From: Rubellimicrobium aerolatum
GTDB taxonomy: Bacteria; Pseudomonadota; Alphaproteobacteria; Rhodobacterales; Rhodobacteraceae
Length of the DNA stretch: 64,000 nucleotides
Assembly: GCF_017872975.1 (NCBI RefSeq)
Contig: NZ_JAGGJP010000002.1
Span: 248,001-312,000 of the forward strand
Direction of reading: 5' to 3'
Under the pieces are notes generated by a model, which did no database searches, had not been told where the DNA came from, and saw only the letters and a program-made list of their open reading frames with translations. The position numbers and the translations under genes are program-made. Positions 63,075 to 64,000 of this stretch are shown here, piece by piece. The first letter of the stretch is position 1. Each line of letters starts with the position of its first letter.

Positions 63075-64000
63075 GGATCGGCGGGACGGGGATCATCGGC
63101 GGGGGCCTGGGGGGGTTGGCCGCCGCCTGCACGCTGGCGGCGCGGGGGCACAAGGTCACGCTGCTGGAGAAGAACGCCTGGCTGGGCGGCAAGGCCGCCG
63201 TGCTGGAGGACGGCGGCTTCCGCTTCGACATGGGGCCGACGATCCTGACCATGCCGCGCGTGCTGGAGCGCATCTTCGCGGAGGCCGGGCGGGAGCTGTC
63301 AGACTACCTGACGCTGGTGCGGCTCGACCCGCAGTGGCGGTGCTTCTACGACGATGGCACCGTGCTGGACCTGCGGGAGACGGAGGCCGAGGCGCGGGCG
63401 GCGATCGGGGCGCTGAGCCCCCGCGACACGCGCGGCTTCGACGACTTCATGGCGGTGGCCAAGCGGCTCGCGGACGTGTCCGACAGGTTCTTCTTCTGGA
63501 AGTCCGTCGAGGACCTGAAGGACACGATGAACCTGAAGGCCAACATGAGCCTGAGCACGCTGTCGGACGTGCTGTCGCTGCGGATGCACCGGACGGTCGC
63601 CGGGCAGATCAAGAGGAACATCGCCGACCCGCGCGTGCGGCAGATGCTGGAGCACTTCATCCAGTATGTCGGGAGCAGCCCGCTGGGCGCCCCGGCGGTG
63701 CTCTGCGGGATCGCGCAGATGCAACTCGGCGAGGGCGTCTGGTATCCGATGGGCGGGACGCGGGCGGTGCCCGTGGCGCTGACGCGGCTGGCCGAGGAGC
63801 TGGGCGTGGACCTGCGGACCGGCGTGGACGTGACGCGCATCGATACCGAGGATGGGCGCGCGACGGCCGCCGTCACGGCCGAGGGCGAGCGGCTGGAGTT
63901 CGACCGCATCGTGTCGAACATGGATTCGGTGCGGACCTACCGGGAGCTGGTGGGCGGCGCGACCTGGGACAGCTTCTCGCGCGGGAGGACGCGCGAGGCG
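63071..64000 (+). CDS. Second CrtN/CrtP-like desaturase or oxidase, 5' part
   Basis: The first 310 codons of another CrtI/CrtN family enzyme; the frame runs open off the window end. It begins GTGIIGGGLGGLAAACTLAARG (NAD/FAD motif, shown to 20 as TGIIGGGLGGLAAACTLAAR), then LEKNAWLGGKAAVLEDGGFRFDMGPT in pieces, and GEGVWYPMGGTRAVP at about 222. It differs from the first enzyme enough to have a separate step, for example desaturation of the other half or terminal methyl oxidation (CrtP). The ATG overlaps the upstream stop. Confidence 0.87.
   Translation, partial: MRIGGTGIIGGGLGGLAAACTLAARGHKVTLLEKNAWLGGKAAVLEDGGFRFDMGPTILTMPRVLERIFAEAGRELSDYLTLVRLDPQWRCFYDDGTVLDLRETEAEARAAIGALSPRDTRGFDDFMAVAKRLADVSDRFFFWKSVEDLKDTMNLKANMSLSTLSDVLSLRMHRTVAGQIKRNIADPRVRQMLEHFIQYVGSSPLGAPAVLCGIAQMQLGEGVWYPMGGTRAVPVALTRLAEELGVDLRTGVDVTRIDTEDGRATAAVTAEGERLEFDRIVSNMDSVRTYRELVGGATWDSFSRGRTREA

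Overview
The window is very GC-rich and densely coded. It looks like an alphaproteobacterium, most likely Rhodobacterales. The pointers are an opgG-opgH-opgC locus of the Rhodobacter type, a DUF2793 phage-tail-like protein, a nasTS-nasA-nirBD-nas operon as in Paracoccus, and an EcfG-like sigma factor near an HWE-type histidine kinase. I saw no tRNA, rRNA, CRISPR array, insertion sequence or prophage.

Layout. 1-3.2 kb: end of a family-2 glycosyltransferase, a metallophosphoesterase, a short-chain dehydrogenase and a DUF808 membrane protein. 3.3-3.9 kb: three tandem genes for very small hydrophilic proteins. 4.2-24.2 kb: an island for periplasmic PQQ-dependent alcohol oxidation. It contains a lanthanide-type quinoprotein alcohol dehydrogenase (ExaF/PedH-like, Asp320 and Asp322), a PedF-like cytochrome c, a MxaJ/XoxJ-like protein, the PQQ-associated ABC set (binding protein, beta-propeller, ATPase, permease), an aldehyde dehydrogenase with its DUF779 partner, a NosR-like flavin/Fe-S membrane protein with ApbE, a TauABC-type transporter whose permease is displaced, and a LuxR response regulator, FIST protein and hybrid kinase that resemble the Pseudomonas ethanol-regulation/NosP-NahK group. 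25.2-29.8 kb: opgGHC for periplasmic glucans. 29.8-31.6 kb: an M29 aminopeptidase and a DUF4405 protein. 31.7-34.5 kb: a copper P-type ATPase divergent from a small copper chaperone. 34.6-44.9 kb: nitrate assimilation, nasT-nasS, an attenuator-like leader, transporter, nirB, nirD, nitrate reductase and cysG. 45.1-51 kb: an M10 RTX metalloprotease and capsule export genes (KpsM-like, DUF2793, Wza/KpsD-like, KpsT-like). 51-54.3 kb: DUF4142, patatin and an IolE-like protein. 54.4-57 kb: ECF sigma factor, Crp/Fnr regulator and HWE kinase. 57-64 kb: a C30 (squalene-route) carotenoid cluster with type 2 IPP isomerase, hpnCDE, DUF2141 and two CrtN-like desaturases, the last cut by the window end.

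How it works together (inference). Alcohols are oxidised in the periplasm by the quinoprotein and electrons pass to the PedF-like cytochrome. The aldehyde is oxidised in the cytoplasm by the NAD-linked dehydrogenase, and the FIST/kinase/LuxR proteins set expression. A dyad of the form CGACC-NN-GGTCG and its variants recur in the intergenic regions of this island and may be its operator. The nas leader carries two hexaloop hairpins followed by a strong terminator, as expected for NasT control.
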